DNA from: Magnetococcales bacterium
GTDB taxonomy: Bacteria; Pseudomonadota; Magnetococcia; Magnetococcales; UBA8363
Direction: 5' to 3'
DNA length: 64,000 nucleotides
Assembly: GCA_015228815.1 (NCBI GenBank)
Contig: JADGCV010000003.1
Location: forward strand, 52,545-116,544
A program made the position numbers and the translations under genes. Within the stretch, counting starts at the first letter, position 1. Every line of letters begins with the position of its first letter. Below the pieces are notes generated by a model that was given only the letters and a program-made list of their open reading frames with translations, was not told the origin of the DNA and ran no database searches. Shown here piece by piece: positions 19,243-27,919 of this stretch.

Positions 19243-20526
19243 TCATGGGTGTCCGAGCATGTCGAACAGCCATCGTTCCAGCTGATCGACCCGGGCATCC
19301 CATGTATTGGCAAGCGCGACCTCGCGTCGCAAGGAGGCGGTACCGGCTCCGCGTCCGGCAAGGGCGTTGTCGATGGCCCTTTCCCACTGGGACACCTCTT
19401 CGGCAATTGATACCACATGTCGAAATTCATCGACGATGACCTGCTGCGGCGCCGCGACCACGGGACGGCCCGTTGCCAGGCATTCATGGAGTTTGGTCGG
19501 GTAGCCATGGACCACCCAATCTTCCTTGAGCCCCTGTCCATCCCGGGCAATCAGGTAACAAATGAGATGCACATCCAGATGGTTGAGGTAACCCGGCATT
19601 TCCTCCAATGATTTTCGGTCAAGCCAATGAATGTTGGGCCGTTGCCGGCATTCCTGCCATCGTTTCCGGGCCTGGTCGTCGCGTGGAGTGAGGCCGTTCA
19701 TGTACACCGGTCCGATGAAAATCCATTGCCACTCGGGCCTCTGATGTGAAAGAGAAAGAACCATGTCCAGATCCAATTTGGGATTGATGGAGCCGACATA
19801 GCCAAGGCGCGGATGGGGAATGGCGGCGAGATCCCGGGGGCAGGGAACCGAGTGTGCCTCCAGAAACCGCCGGGAATCGGCGCCATTGTTGAGGATTCTG
19901 GCTCTGTGATTGCCGCCCCAGGGGAGGGTGTCGGCCATTCCCTTGGAAGAGGTGGTGATCAGGTCGGCGCGTTCGATCAGACGGCGTTCCATTTCCGCCT
20001 TGGCCGGGGTCCAGGTTTCCATCATGCGGTAGGCATCGAAAACATGGTAGACGACATGACGTGGTGCAAGCCACTTCAACCAGGGTTCGAAGGTGGGATG
20101 AAACAGAAAAGCGATCGGAGGGATTTTCCTTGTTTCCGGTCCGAGTTCCCGCAACATTCTTTGGGCGTGATGGCGGATGACCTGATGATCCCAGAATGGA
20201 AACTTTGGCCACAGGGGGGGGATTTTTCCCGGATGATCGACGCGGACATGGTCGCGCTGTTCCAGAAAGCCCAACCAGGGGGATTGTTGCCACAGGGGGG
20301 CATGACGATGCCAGACATTGAGCGGACCGAAACTGTAGATCACGTTCCAGCCCCTCTGTCCCAGACGGGAAAGGAGTTGTTGCCGGCTGAGCCAATGATT
20401 CCACCAGGGGTGGGGGGCAAAGGCGAGAATGGGGGGAAGGGGTTCCATGGGTGGATTCCGCGAGGCAGAGGGGCGTTGTTGGCGGACGTGACGAAACGGT
20501 TGTATCACGATGGGAGATGCTACCAT
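19243..20526 (-). CDS. glycosyltransferase (GT-B fold, family 4-like)
   Basis: This cytoplasmic sugar transferase of up to 427 residues probably acts in surface polysaccharide synthesis. The N-terminal half reads as an acceptor domain (LAFAPHPWWNHWLSRQQLL). The linker to the donor domain has LITTSSKGMADTL and ILNNGADSRRF, then LGYVGSINPKLDLDMVL, EWQWIFIGPV and KLHECLATGRPVVAAP, which follow the GT4 order for nucleotide-sugar binding. An internal Met at 20448 (MEPLPPILAFAP) is the more natural start, since the first 26 residues look non-coding. It is divergent from another GT-B-like gene and sits apart from a complete polysaccharide cluster. Confidence 0.82.
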   Translation of the reverse strand: MVASPIVIQPFRHVRQQRPSASRNPPMEPLPPILAFAPHPWWNHWLSRQQLLSRLGQRGWNVIYSFGPLNVWHRHAPLWQQSPWLGFLEQRDHVRVDHPGKIPPLWPKFPFWDHQVIRHHAQRMLRELGPETRKIPPIAFLFHPTFEPWLKWLAPRHVVYHVFDAYRMMETWTPAKAEMERRLIERADLITTSSKGMADTLPWGGNHRARILNNGADSRRFLEAHSVPCPRDLAAIPHPRLGYVGSINPKLDLDMVLSLSHQRPEWQWIFIGPVYMNGLTPRDDQARKRWQECRQRPNIHWLDRKSLEEMPGYLNHLDVHLICYLIARDGQGLKEDWVVHGYPTKLHECLATGRPVVAAPQQVIVDEFRHVVSIAEEVSQWERAIDNALAGRGAGTASLRREVALANTWDARVDQLERWLFDMLGHP

Positions 20527-20657
20527 GCGGGCGAGGGGCAGGCAAAAGGTGACCCTTTACTTTCTGATGGTTCTTGCCCAGTATCTGCTGGCTCCCGGTT
20601 TCCTTAAAGAGGGCGTTTTTTCATCGTGCGGGATGACAGAGGAGTCGATTAATCTTC

Positions 20658-21995
20658 ATGGCCAGCCTGAACCGAATCCTGTTGGTCGCGGGGCGCCATC
20701 TGCGGGAAAATCCCTATCGCGAAGTTCGGATCAAACATTTGTTCGAAGCCCAGGGGATCGAAGTCACGCTGGGGATTCCTGGTCGTGGTTTGAACAAGGG
20801 AGGCTTTCTCCGCGAGGCATTCGAGGATCCGGTGTTTCAACGGGAAGGGGCCTGTTTGATCGATGGGGAATGGGATTTTCGCCGAGTCATGAGGGGATGC
20901 CAGGGGGTGGTTTTGAGCACCTGGCGTTCCTATGACCCATTGAGTGCCATGGCCCGTCATGCCGGACTGCCAAGCATTAATTTTTCCGCAACGGGGGGGA
21001 TGGATTTCTGGCCGAACGGGGTGGATCATTGTTTGGTCCGAAGCGCCATGGCGATCCGATTATTGGAATATTTCGAGACAACCGGTGGGGCGGTGGCGTG
21101 TGTTCCGGTCAATCGCATGATCATTGTTGGATCCGCGTTGCACGAAGCCCTGGACCGACATGAGCCCATCGCCGACCGGGAGACTTTTTGCCTTCGCTAT
21201 GGGATGGATCCATCGCGGCGGATCGTGACCTTGTTTCCCGCCGGCGTCCATCCCTACCGGGTCAAACTGGGTCGCTGGCATCCCGAATGGTCTCCTGGCC
21301 AGATCGATGATTATGTTGCCAGGATGGTCGGCGAATACCTGGAAATTTGCAGGCAGATTCTCGATGCCGGATGCAACCTGCTGATCAAACTCCATCCCGC
21401 CGCCTATGTCGGTTATTGGTGCCAGGAAGGGGAGGAGGTTGATTTCTGGCATCGCCATGTCGATGCCCGGATTCTTGTTCCCGAGGATACCCGGCTCATG
21501 TACGCCCACATGGACATCGGGGTTGGGATCAACACCACATCGTCGATGGATACCGGATATTTCAACAAACCGTTCATCTACGTCAATCCGGAAACGTTCA
21601 AATTTGATTTTCCGTTTCTCGATCATACCCGAATCGAGGCCTGTTGCGGCATTCCCCTGGGACCATCGAGTCATTGGCACACGCGGCCACAGTGTTCTCC
21701 AACTCCGTGGATGCCTTCCTGGTTGGGTCATTTTTCTCGTGTCGAAGGATTGGGGGCGCTGCTTCGGGATCCGCGAACGTTCGTGCTGGATCCGGAACAT
21801 GTGCGGGTGTATATCGAGGAATTCTGGTATCGCAACGACAACCGGACAGGGGAAAGAATTGTCGCGGCCACCCGGAGCCGGTTCGAGGAGGCGTTGTCCC
21901 ATTCCTCCATGGGGATGAAACTGCGTCGTCTGCGCCATTCCCTGCAACCGGGATCTTTGCGGCAACGATGGCGCGGGAAGTCTCCGGTTGCTTGA
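20658..21995 (+). CDS. GT-B-like surface polysaccharide protein, unassigned
   Basis: The 445-residue soluble protein lacks a signal peptide. Its pattern suggests a GT-B/CDP-glycerol-glycerophosphotransferase-like fold. The N-terminus is RILLVAGRHLRENPYREVRIKHLF. The C-terminal half has RRIVTLFPAGVHPY, CNLLIKLHPAAYVGYW and the donor-site-like MDIGVGINTTSSMDTGYFNKPFIY in two parts. A conserved His in KLHP and the alternating Ser/Thr after IGVGI are typical of poly-glycerophosphate and capsule transferases. It is divergent from a glycosyltransferase gene and followed by kup. The substrate is unknown, and the fold call is an inference from motifs. Confidence 0.6.
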   Translation: MASLNRILLVAGRHLRENPYREVRIKHLFEAQGIEVTLGIPGRGLNKGGFLREAFEDPVFQREGACLIDGEWDFRRVMRGCQGVVLSTWRSYDPLSAMARHAGLPSINFSATGGMDFWPNGVDHCLVRSAMAIRLLEYFETTGGAVACVPVNRMIIVGSALHEALDRHEPIADRETFCLRYGMDPSRRIVTLFPAGVHPYRVKLGRWHPEWSPGQIDDYVARMVGEYLEICRQILDAGCNLLIKLHPAAYVGYWCQEGEEVDFWHRHVDARILVPEDTRLMYAHMDIGVGINTTSSMDTGYFNKPFIYVNPETFKFDFPFLDHTRIEACCGIPLGPSSHWHTRPQCSPTPWMPSWLGHFSRVEGLGALLRDPRTFVLDPEHVRVYIEEFWYRNDNRTGERIVAATRSRFEEALSHSSMGMKLRRLRHSLQPGSLRQRWRGKSPVA

Positions 21996-22085
21996 TTGAA
22001 GTCGGGTGGAATGGCCATGCGTTCAATGGATGATGTCTAAAAAAGTTTTTTCGTGGTGGTGGAACAGGCTGATGGTGAAATCTTC

Positions 22086-23993
22086 ATGAGTCAATCGACG
22101 CAGCAGACGCCGGGAAACCGTTTGTTTCCCCTGATGGTGGGGGCGATCGGAGTGGTGTTCGGAGACATTGGCACCAGTCCGCTTTATGCCGTCAAGGAGG
22201 CACTGGGGGGAAGCCACGCCCCCGCTCCGACGCATGACAATGTCCTGGGGGTGATCTCGTTGATCGTTTGGACTTTGTTGGTGGTCTTGACGGTCAAATA
22301 TCAATTTTTCATCATGCGTGCCAGCCATCAGGGAGAGGGGGGGAGTCTGGTTCTGGTGGAACTGGCGAGAAAATTGACCCGGGACAAACCCGGTCTGCAT
22401 CGACCGATCATGATCATGGGAATGGTCGGCGTCGCTTTTTTCTTTGGCGATGGGGTGATCACTCCGGCCATTTCGGTCCTGTCGGCGGTTGAAGGCTTGG
22501 AGGTGGTGGCTCCGGCGTTGAAGTCCTATGTGATTCCCGTGACTCTCATGGTGTTGTTTTTTCTGTTTTTCTTTCAGAGCAAGGGGACGGCGCGGATCGG
22601 CAGGCTGTTCGGCCCGATCTGCTCCTTGTGGTTTTTGGCGATCGCCCTGATCGGACTCAAGGAAATCCTCAATCATCCGGAAATTCTGGCCGCCGTGAAT
22701 CCGGTATACGGGATCAAATACCTCCTTGGTGGGCATGTCGGCGGTACGTTCCTGATCTTGGGGTCGGTTTTTCTTGCCGTCACCGGGGCGGAAGCGTTGT
22801 ATGCCGACATGGGTCATTTTGGCAAGATGGCCATCAACTGGGCCTGGGGATTGTTTGTCTTTCCGGCGCTGATCCTGAATTATCTGGGCCAGGGCGCCTT
22901 GATTCTGGGTAACCCGGAGGCGGTGCGCAATCCATTTTACATGAGTGTCCCCGAATGGGGATTGATGCCCATGGTGTTTCTCGCGACCGCCGCCACGGTG
23001 ATCGCCTCCCAGGCGGTCATTTCCGGGGCCTACTCCGCCACCCGGCAGGCGATGCTCCTGGGATACCTGCCCCGTCTTCGCGTCATCCATACCTCTTCCA
23101 CCGAATTCGGGCAGATCTATGTCCCGGTCACCAACTGGATGTTGTTGCTTTCGGTGGTCATCCTGGTGGTCGGTTTCCAGAGTTCCAACAACCTGGCCGC
23201 CGCCTACGGCATTGCCGTCACGATCACCATGATCGCCGATACCTCCCTGGCTTTTGGCATCGTATTGCGCAAGACGTTTTCCTGGAGTTGGGCCAGGGCC
23301 GGGATTCTTCTCGTGATTTTTCTGACGGTCGATCTCGGTTTTCTCGGGGCCAACCTGGTGAAGGTTCCCGATGGTGGCTGGTTTACCCTGACTTTGGGGG
23401 CGATCCTGTTTTTTTTGATGTCCACCTGGCGCAAGGGACAGGATCTGGTACGGCAGGCAGTGCGGCGGCAGGAAATTCCCCTGGAACCTTTCCTGCATCA
23501 GTTCGAGACCGAATCATTCCCAAGAATGCCGGGGACGGCTGTTTTCATGACCCAGAACTTTCAGGTCGCTCCATCCGCCTTCGTGCAATTGTTGCAGCAT
23601 ACCCGAACCCTTTATGACCAGGTCATCTTTCTCAGCGTTCAGACGGATCAGTTGCCTTATGTCGGGGAGATGGAACGGGTGCAAATCGATACCCTGTTCA
23701 CCAAATATCATCGCATCCGGATTCGCTATGGCTTCATGGAGACGGTCGATGTTCCCCAGGCACTGGCAGGGTGTCGTTTTGGTGATGGCAGGGAATTGAG
23801 CCTGGAGGAATGCTGGTTTTTCATGGGCAAGGCCATCTTTCTGGCGGGGAACCACCCCGAGATGTCGCCATGGCGGATGAAACTGTTCCTGGACATGTTT
23901 CGCAATGCCGAAACCGCAACCGGATTTTTCAATCTTCCTCCCATTCGCGTGGTCGATTTGGGAACCCGGATTGTTCTGGATGGGCCGGAGTGA
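22086..23993 (+). CDS. kup: low-affinity potassium transporter Kup
   Basis: Kup is a proton-coupled K+ uptake permease of the inner membrane. The 635-residue protein begins its membrane domain with PLMVGAIGVVFGDIGTSPLYA, the Kup signature, and continues through about twelve hydrophobic helices to residue 435. These include ADMGHFGKMAINWAW and ASQAVISGAYSATRQA. A hydrophilic cytoplasmic domain of about 190 residues follows (TAVFMTQNFQVAPSAFVQLLQHT). Length is typical (about 620). The ATG at 22086 is preferred; a GTG eleven codons earlier is possible. No potassium-responsive element is visible. Confidence 0.95.
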   Translation: MSQSTQQTPGNRLFPLMVGAIGVVFGDIGTSPLYAVKEALGGSHAPAPTHDNVLGVISLIVWTLLVVLTVKYQFFIMRASHQGEGGSLVLVELARKLTRDKPGLHRPIMIMGMVGVAFFFGDGVITPAISVLSAVEGLEVVAPALKSYVIPVTLMVLFFLFFFQSKGTARIGRLFGPICSLWFLAIALIGLKEILNHPEILAAVNPVYGIKYLLGGHVGGTFLILGSVFLAVTGAEALYADMGHFGKMAINWAWGLFVFPALILNYLGQGALILGNPEAVRNPFYMSVPEWGLMPMVFLATAATVIASQAVISGAYSATRQAMLLGYLPRLRVIHTSSTEFGQIYVPVTNWMLLLSVVILVVGFQSSNNLAAAYGIAVTITMIADTSLAFGIVLRKTFSWSWARAGILLVIFLTVDLGFLGANLVKVPDGGWFTLTLGAILFFLMSTWRKGQDLVRQAVRRQEIPLEPFLHQFETESFPRMPGTAVFMTQNFQVAPSAFVQLLQHTRTLYDQVIFLSVQTDQLPYVGEMERVQIDTLFTKYHRIRIRYGFMETVDVPQALAGCRFGDGRELSLEECWFFMGKAIFLAGNHPEMSPWRMKLFLDMFRNAETATGFFNLPPIRVVDLGTRIVLDGPE

Positions 23994-24017
23994 TTTATCT
24001 TATTTCCCGAATGAATC

Positions 24018-24482
24018 TTAAGGAAGGCAGCACTTTTCCAGATTGTCCTTGAAGCGGACGACCCGCCATCCTTCGTTTCCTTCGTGCAGGGTTACATCCT
24101 GGCGGTGCAGCCGCGGGGGGGTGTACAGGGAATCCGCTCCGCCCGTTTGTACCACATGCAGGGCGTTGAGGCGGAGCTTGCGTCCCTTCCCGGAAAACTG
24201 TTCGGCGAAAATCATGAACTGGGAATCGACGATCGGCGGCGGCGGGGGACCTTTCTCGATCAGGATCTCCTGGCGGGCGATGATTCTCAGGGTCTCCCCC
24301 TTGGCCAGTCGTCGGGCCTCGGACAGCCTTCCCCGGATGAAGGCGCCGGCAAATTTTTTGTAGGTTGCCACGGCGGGATGATCATTGCGGACGACCTCCG
24401 CGACCGATGGCCGTGGGAGCGCGGACCAGCAAAGCAGCAAGACAAGGCAAGACCGAAAAACAAAAGCCGGATTCCACCGCAT
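24018..24482 (-). CDS. secreted protein of the copper-assembly operon, unknown function
   Basis: This 154-residue protein has a clear signal peptide (basic MRWNPAFVFR, then a Leu-rich core, cleaved near SVA/EVV). The mature part starts HPAVATYKKFAGAFIRGRLSEARRLAKG and continues as mixed beta structure ending in VTLHEGNEGWRVVRFKDNL, a layout reminiscent of small NTF2-like domains. There is no clear copper motif apart from a terminal Cys-Cys. It lies 20 bases downstream of the SCO1 gene in the same direction, so it may share its periplasmic role. I do not recognise the family. Confidence 0.65.
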   Translation of the reverse strand: MRWNPAFVFRSCLVLLLCWSALPRPSVAEVVRNDHPAVATYKKFAGAFIRGRLSEARRLAKGETLRIIARQEILIEKGPPPPPIVDSQFMIFAEQFSGKGRKLRLNALHVVQTGGADSLYTPPRLHRQDVTLHEGNEGWRVVRFKDNLEKCCLP

Positions 24483-24502
24483 GGGACGATCTTCCCGATC
24501 TT

Positions 24503-25105
24503 TCAGGGTTGTATTTCTTTGACGATCCTTCGTCTCATATCTTCAGGGGCCATGGCATGCTCGAAGATGTCGCGGAGTCGTCCCTGGTCGTCGATAAAAT
24601 AGGTGCTTGAGGAATGATCGACCAGATAATGGCCGCGATCGGCGGGATTTTCGACCCGCGCATAATAGACGCCGAAAGTGTTGGCAGCTTGCCGCACTTC
24701 TTCGGCAGTGCCGGTCAGTCCGATCAGGCGTGGATGGAAGGCATCGGTGTAATCGCCGAGTTGCGCCGGAGTGTCGCGCTCGGGATCCACCGAAACGAAC
24801 AGCGGCGTCAGGTGGTCCCCGACCCCTGTCGGGAGGGTGTTCAATACCTGGGCAATGATGCCCAGGTTGGTCGGGCAGACATCGGGACAGTAGGTATAGC
24901 CGAAATAGACCAGAAGATACGACCCTCGATAGTCCTCCAGTTTCCTGGTGGTCCCCTGTTCATCCTTCAGGGAAAAACTTCCCTTCAGTGGAAGAGGATC
25001 GGTGGATTCGGAATGTACCGGGCTAGCCAGGAACAGGGGCGATAACGCCAGGACCTTGAGAAGGCAACGAAAGTGGCGCTTTTGGCCATGCGTGAACGGA
25101 TTCAT
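24503..25105 (-). CDS. SCO1/SenC family copper chaperone
   Basis: This thioredoxin-fold protein is membrane-anchored or secreted and delivers copper to the CuA site of cytochrome c oxidase. The 200-residue protein has an N-terminal hydrophobic signal/anchor (residues 12-32). It carries the copper-binding YCPDVCP motif (CxxxC) after SYLLVYFGYT, and the third ligand His in VDHSSSTYFIDDQG. Length and motif spacing match the family. It is the middle gene of a PCuAC-SCO1-secreted protein operon, which strongly suggests terminal oxidase assembly. No oxidase gene is in the window. Confidence 0.94.
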   Translation of the reverse strand: MNPFTHGQKRHFRCLLKVLALSPLFLASPVHSESTDPLPLKGSFSLKDEQGTTRKLEDYRGSYLLVYFGYTYCPDVCPTNLGIIAQVLNTLPTGVGDHLTPLFVSVDPERDTPAQLGDYTDAFHPRLIGLTGTAEEVRQAANTFGVYYARVENPADRGHYLVDHSSSTYFIDDQGRLRDIFEHAMAPEDMRRRIVKEIQP

Positions 25106-25154
25106 GATGGCGTTCCCATGAGGATGGTCCTTCGGATGATCGATTGGCGGCGTT

Positions 25155-25676
25155 TCAATGTTTGTGGTGGTGGTCGGAATGATTTTCCCCCGCCATTTCC
25201 GCCGGCCCTTTGACCGGGACCTCGACCGTCATCCTTCCCGAACGGGCGAATTCAAGGGTCAGGGGGAACTTCGTCCCCTCGTTGAGCGGGGCGTGAAGAT
25301 TGATGAGCATGATGTGCAGTCCACCGGGGCGCAGTTCCACACTCTGGTTCTTGGGGACATCGATGTGCGGTACAGCCCGCATTTTCATGACCGAACCTTC
25401 CAGAACATGGGTATGGAGTTCGATCGTTGCGGAAACCTTTCCATGGGCCGCCACCAATTGGTCGTCCGTTGACCCCTGATTGACGATTTTCAGGAAGACT
25501 GCGCCATTGGGTACCGTTCCCGGAGTGGCGCGGGCCCAGGGATTTTCAAGGATCATCCCCGAGGTTGTGGCAGAGGTGTCGCGGGATGGGGTCGGTTCGA
25601 CCGTTTGACAACCGCCCAGGAGACCCAATCCAAGCGCAATGACCACAATGGCGCCGATTTTATTGAACCACGTCAT
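25155..25676 (-). CDS. PCuAC-type periplasmic copper chaperone lipoprotein
   Basis: PCuAC (DUF461) proteins bind Cu(I) and pass copper to SCO1 and the CuA subunit. The 173-residue protein has a lipoprotein signal ending in LLGGC (Cys23), then NPWARATPGTVPNGAVFLKI. The Cu(I) ligands follow in the usual spacing: HTHVLEGSVMKMR, then RPGGLHIMLI with His and Met. A His-rich tail (HSDHHHKH) adds possible metal sites. The start at 25676 was chosen over a long upstream extension because GGAGG precedes it by seven bases and the lipoprotein signal starts there. It is the first gene of the copper operon. Confidence 0.94.
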   Translation of the reverse strand: MTWFNKIGAIVVIALGLGLLGGCQTVEPTPSRDTSATTSGMILENPWARATPGTVPNGAVFLKIVNQGSTDDQLVAAHGKVSATIELHTHVLEGSVMKMRAVPHIDVPKNQSVELRPGGLHIMLINLHAPLNEGTKFPLTLEFARSGRMTVEVPVKGPAEMAGENHSDHHHKH

Positions 25677-25811
25677 GGCAAACCTCCGGATCCGATGAAG
25701 AGAAGAATGGGGATGCGACGGTAACGCAGATTTGATGCCATATTTAAACGATTGATGAAACAGGAATCTCTCCATCGTTTCGTTGTGTCTCCGTGCAAAA
25801 TGGCCGATGGA

Positions 25812-25841
25812 GTGTGTCAAAAGACACGGAAAAAGACACAC
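25812..25841. repeat. nested inverted repeats between the copper operon and the NRDE gene
   Basis: GTGTC-AAAA-GACAC (25814-25827) forms a perfect five-base-pair hairpin. GTGTGTC (25812-25818) also pairs with GACACAC (25835-25841). The two structures are mutually exclusive. The position, just past the NRDE stop and upstream of the copper operon, suits either a terminator or an operator; no T-run clearly decides. Confidence 0.35.
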
Positions 25842-25846
25842 AAGGA

Positions 25847-26623
25847 TCAGTTCGAATGGAGGGAGACCGGAAGGAACGTCGCACGATCTGGACTGCCCGC
25901 GGCGAAATGCCAAACGGGGGTGCGGTCGTGTTGACGGGGGTGGGGAAGGGCGATCAGCGAACTGGAAACGGTGGCGAAGCGGTTTTCCAGTTGGAAACAC
26001 ATGGCGCTTTCGGGACCCACCCCGGGGATGGGGGTGGTGCTGGAGAGCAGTTTGATCCATGCCGACCAGTCATTGGCGGATGGGTCGGGATGTGGCTGGG
26101 AACGAAAGCGAGGCAAATTCCCCCGGATTCTGGGATCGGTGGGATCGTCGAGGTCGCGGGAGGTCAGGAGGTGAAGACCGGGGCTCAAGGGGATCGTTTG
26201 CCGGGTGGTGTCGTGTTCGCTCGATGTGGCCCTCCAGGAAATCCAAAACCCTTGGGAAGCGTCGCAGATGACAAGATTGAAGGGACGTGGATGGTTTTTG
26301 TCCAGAAATCGTTCGATGGCCAGAGTGGCGGCGCGGGCCGTGTCGTGATCGAGCGCTTCGAGGACCAGCAGACCTCGGCTTGCCTTTCCCGGAACCGCTC
26401 CCAGGGTTCCCGTCCGATTCAATACCGCCGCGACGACCCCCCGATCGTTCATCCCCAGCCAGCTGCCTCCCGCCATTTGGTCAAGTCCGGCGAGGATATG
26501 CCTTCGGGTGGGCCAATGTCGTCCCGGTGGTCGCCAGGGGCGATCCATCATTTCGTCCCGGTTTGCCCCCAGGAGCAGGGGCCATTCATGATCGGGGCGG
26601 TAAAGAATGACGAGGCTGCACAT
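25847..26623 (-). CDS. NRDE/TANGO2-family protein
   Basis: The 258-residue protein begins MCSLVILYRPDHEWPLLLGANRDE. The NRDE signature and the Cys at position 2 define the NRDE/TANGO2 family, with an Ntn-hydrolase-like N-terminus. It continues with GGSWLGMNDRGVVAAVLNR and SRGLLVLEAL, also typical. Bacterial and eukaryotic members are cytoplasmic; a role in heme or lipid handling has been proposed for eukaryotic TANGO2 but is unsettled. The start was set at the internal Met that exposes Cys2. It stands alone between the copper operon and a divergent receiver gene. Confidence 0.88.
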   Translation of the reverse strand: MCSLVILYRPDHEWPLLLGANRDEMMDRPWRPPGRHWPTRRHILAGLDQMAGGSWLGMNDRGVVAAVLNRTGTLGAVPGKASRGLLVLEALDHDTARAATLAIERFLDKNHPRPFNLVICDASQGFWISWRATSSEHDTTRQTIPLSPGLHLLTSRDLDDPTDPRIRGNLPRFRSQPHPDPSANDWSAWIKLLSSTTPIPGVGPESAMCFQLENRFATVSSSLIALPHPRQHDRTPVWHFAAGSPDRATFLPVSLHSN

Positions 26624-26698
26624 GATCGCTTTCGAAAATGGATGGATTTGGTCCATGGAGAAAGGAGAGACAGCAGCGGGATGGTGTGGAAATTACCA

Positions 26699-26727
26699 TG
26701 CACTTGATCTCGCTTTCACGGTATAAT
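26699..26727 (+). promoter_or_regulatory. promoter with consensus TATAAT -10
   Basis: A perfect TATAAT (26722-26727) lies about 105 bases before the receiver gene, with a weak -35 (TGCACT) 17 bases upstream. It probably transcribes the receiver and perhaps the TetR gene. Confidence 0.45.
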
Positions 26728-26832
26728 GACACATTGTTCTTTCCACGACTGGTATTGCCCCGGATTGGGGGAGGGTATTGCCGGGTTTGGAAGTGTATTC
26801 ATGGACCAGGACATTGGAAGTGAGGTCGATTC

Positions 26833-27231
26833 ATGAGAATCCTGATCGCTGACGACGACGACAGCAGCAGGCGGTTGCTTGAAGGCATCCTTTCCCCTTA
26901 TGGCGAATGCGTCATGGCGGAAACCAGTCTCCAGGCGGTGGATCTGTTCCGGGAAGGCTACGACCGTGGTGACCCCTTCGAACTGGTGTGCCTGGACATC
27001 ATGATGCCCGACATGGATGGTCAGGTGGCCCTGGCGCAAATGCGCGATATCGAAAAGGGAAAAAAAATATCGCCAAATGATCAAAGTATCGTCATTATGG
27101 TGACGGCGCTCAATTCGATGCAGACGGTGATTTCATCCTTCGACAAGGGAGGGTGCAATGCCTATCTGACCAAGCCGGTGACCAAACGAAGCTTGCTGGA
27201 AAAAATTAAAAAGTATGGCTTGATCGATTGA
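26833..27231 (+). CDS. single-domain response regulator (CheY-like)
   Basis: This is a 132-residue stand-alone receiver. The acidic pocket (IADDDDSS), the phospho-acceptor Asp (LDIMMPDMDG), Thr in MVTAL and Lys in LTKPV are all present, so it should be phosphorylatable. There is no output domain, so it acts by protein contact or as a phosphorelay intermediate. No kinase is adjacent. The nearest kinases in the window are the two hybrid enzymes near 5-7 kb and 35-38 kb. A TetR gene follows 54 bases later in the same direction. Confidence 0.92.
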   Translation: MRILIADDDDSSRRLLEGILSPYGECVMAETSLQAVDLFREGYDRGDPFELVCLDIMMPDMDGQVALAQMRDIEKGKKISPNDQSIVIMVTALNSMQTVISSFDKGGCNAYLTKPVTKRSLLEKIKKYGLID

Positions 27232-27285
27232 ACTCGACGGCAGCGGGTCAACCATCCGGCAGCGCAGGGGGTAGGCATCCTCATC

Positions 27286-27876
27286 ATGCCCAAACAAACC
27301 AAAACCTACATCAAGATTCTCGAAGCGGCCCTTCCCTTGTTTGCCGCCTTCGGCTACAAGGGCGTCGCCATGCGCGACATCGCCAATACCGTGGGCATCA
27401 CCGCCGCCGCGCTGTACAACCATTTCCCGAACAAGGAAAGCCTCTACTTCAAGGCGCTTGAATACGCTTTCGAGGCCCAGGTTTCGGGACTGGCCGAGGC
27501 CCTGTCCAAAACCCATACGCCGCGGCATCGGCTTTCCGCCCTTGTCTCGTTCTGGGTCGAGACCTTCGGCAGTGATGTCATCTTGCGGGCCCTGCTGCAA
27601 CGGGAAATGACCGACGCCGACGAGACCCGGCTGCGTCTGTTGGTCCAGTATGTCTTTCAGCCTGTTTACGAAGAGGTCGGTGGATTTATCCGTTCCCTGT
27701 CTTCACGCCACGATCCCCTGATGTTGTTCACCTCCATCGCCGGATTGGTGATGTACCATTTTGAAACGGCGCCGTTGCGTCGATTGCTTCCCGGTTTCGA
27801 TGCCAATCATGACGAGCACGATACCATCATCGAACATGTCACCTCTCTGTTGGCTCAGGGGTTGGATATTCCCTGA
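27286..27876 (+). CDS. TetR-family transcriptional regulator
   Basis: This is a 196-residue repressor-type regulator. The N-terminal helix-turn-helix is standard (AMRDIANTVGITAAALYNHFPNKESLYFKALE, in two blocks near residues 29-60). A helical ligand-binding and dimerisation domain follows with no recognisable effector signature. It converges on the M50 protease-adaptor gene (stop to stop, 43 bases). TetR regulators often control adjacent export genes, but here the export cluster is transcribed toward it, so control of that cluster is only a guess. Confidence 0.9.
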   Translation: MPKQTKTYIKILEAALPLFAAFGYKGVAMRDIANTVGITAAALYNHFPNKESLYFKALEYAFEAQVSGLAEALSKTHTPRHRLSALVSFWVETFGSDVILRALLQREMTDADETRLRLLVQYVFQPVYEEVGGFIRSLSSRHDPLMLFTSIAGLVMYHFETAPLRRLLPGFDANHDEHDTIIEHVTSLLAQGLDIP

Positions 27877-27919
27877 CCGACGATCTTCACGCCATTTTTT
27901 TCACCCCTGGCCGCGACGT

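Noticed and set aside
25677..26060. Upstream extension of the PCuAC reading frame
   Set aside because: The extension overlaps the NRDE gene, has no signal sequence and lacks a ribosome site. The lipoprotein signal and GGAGG at 25676 decide the start.
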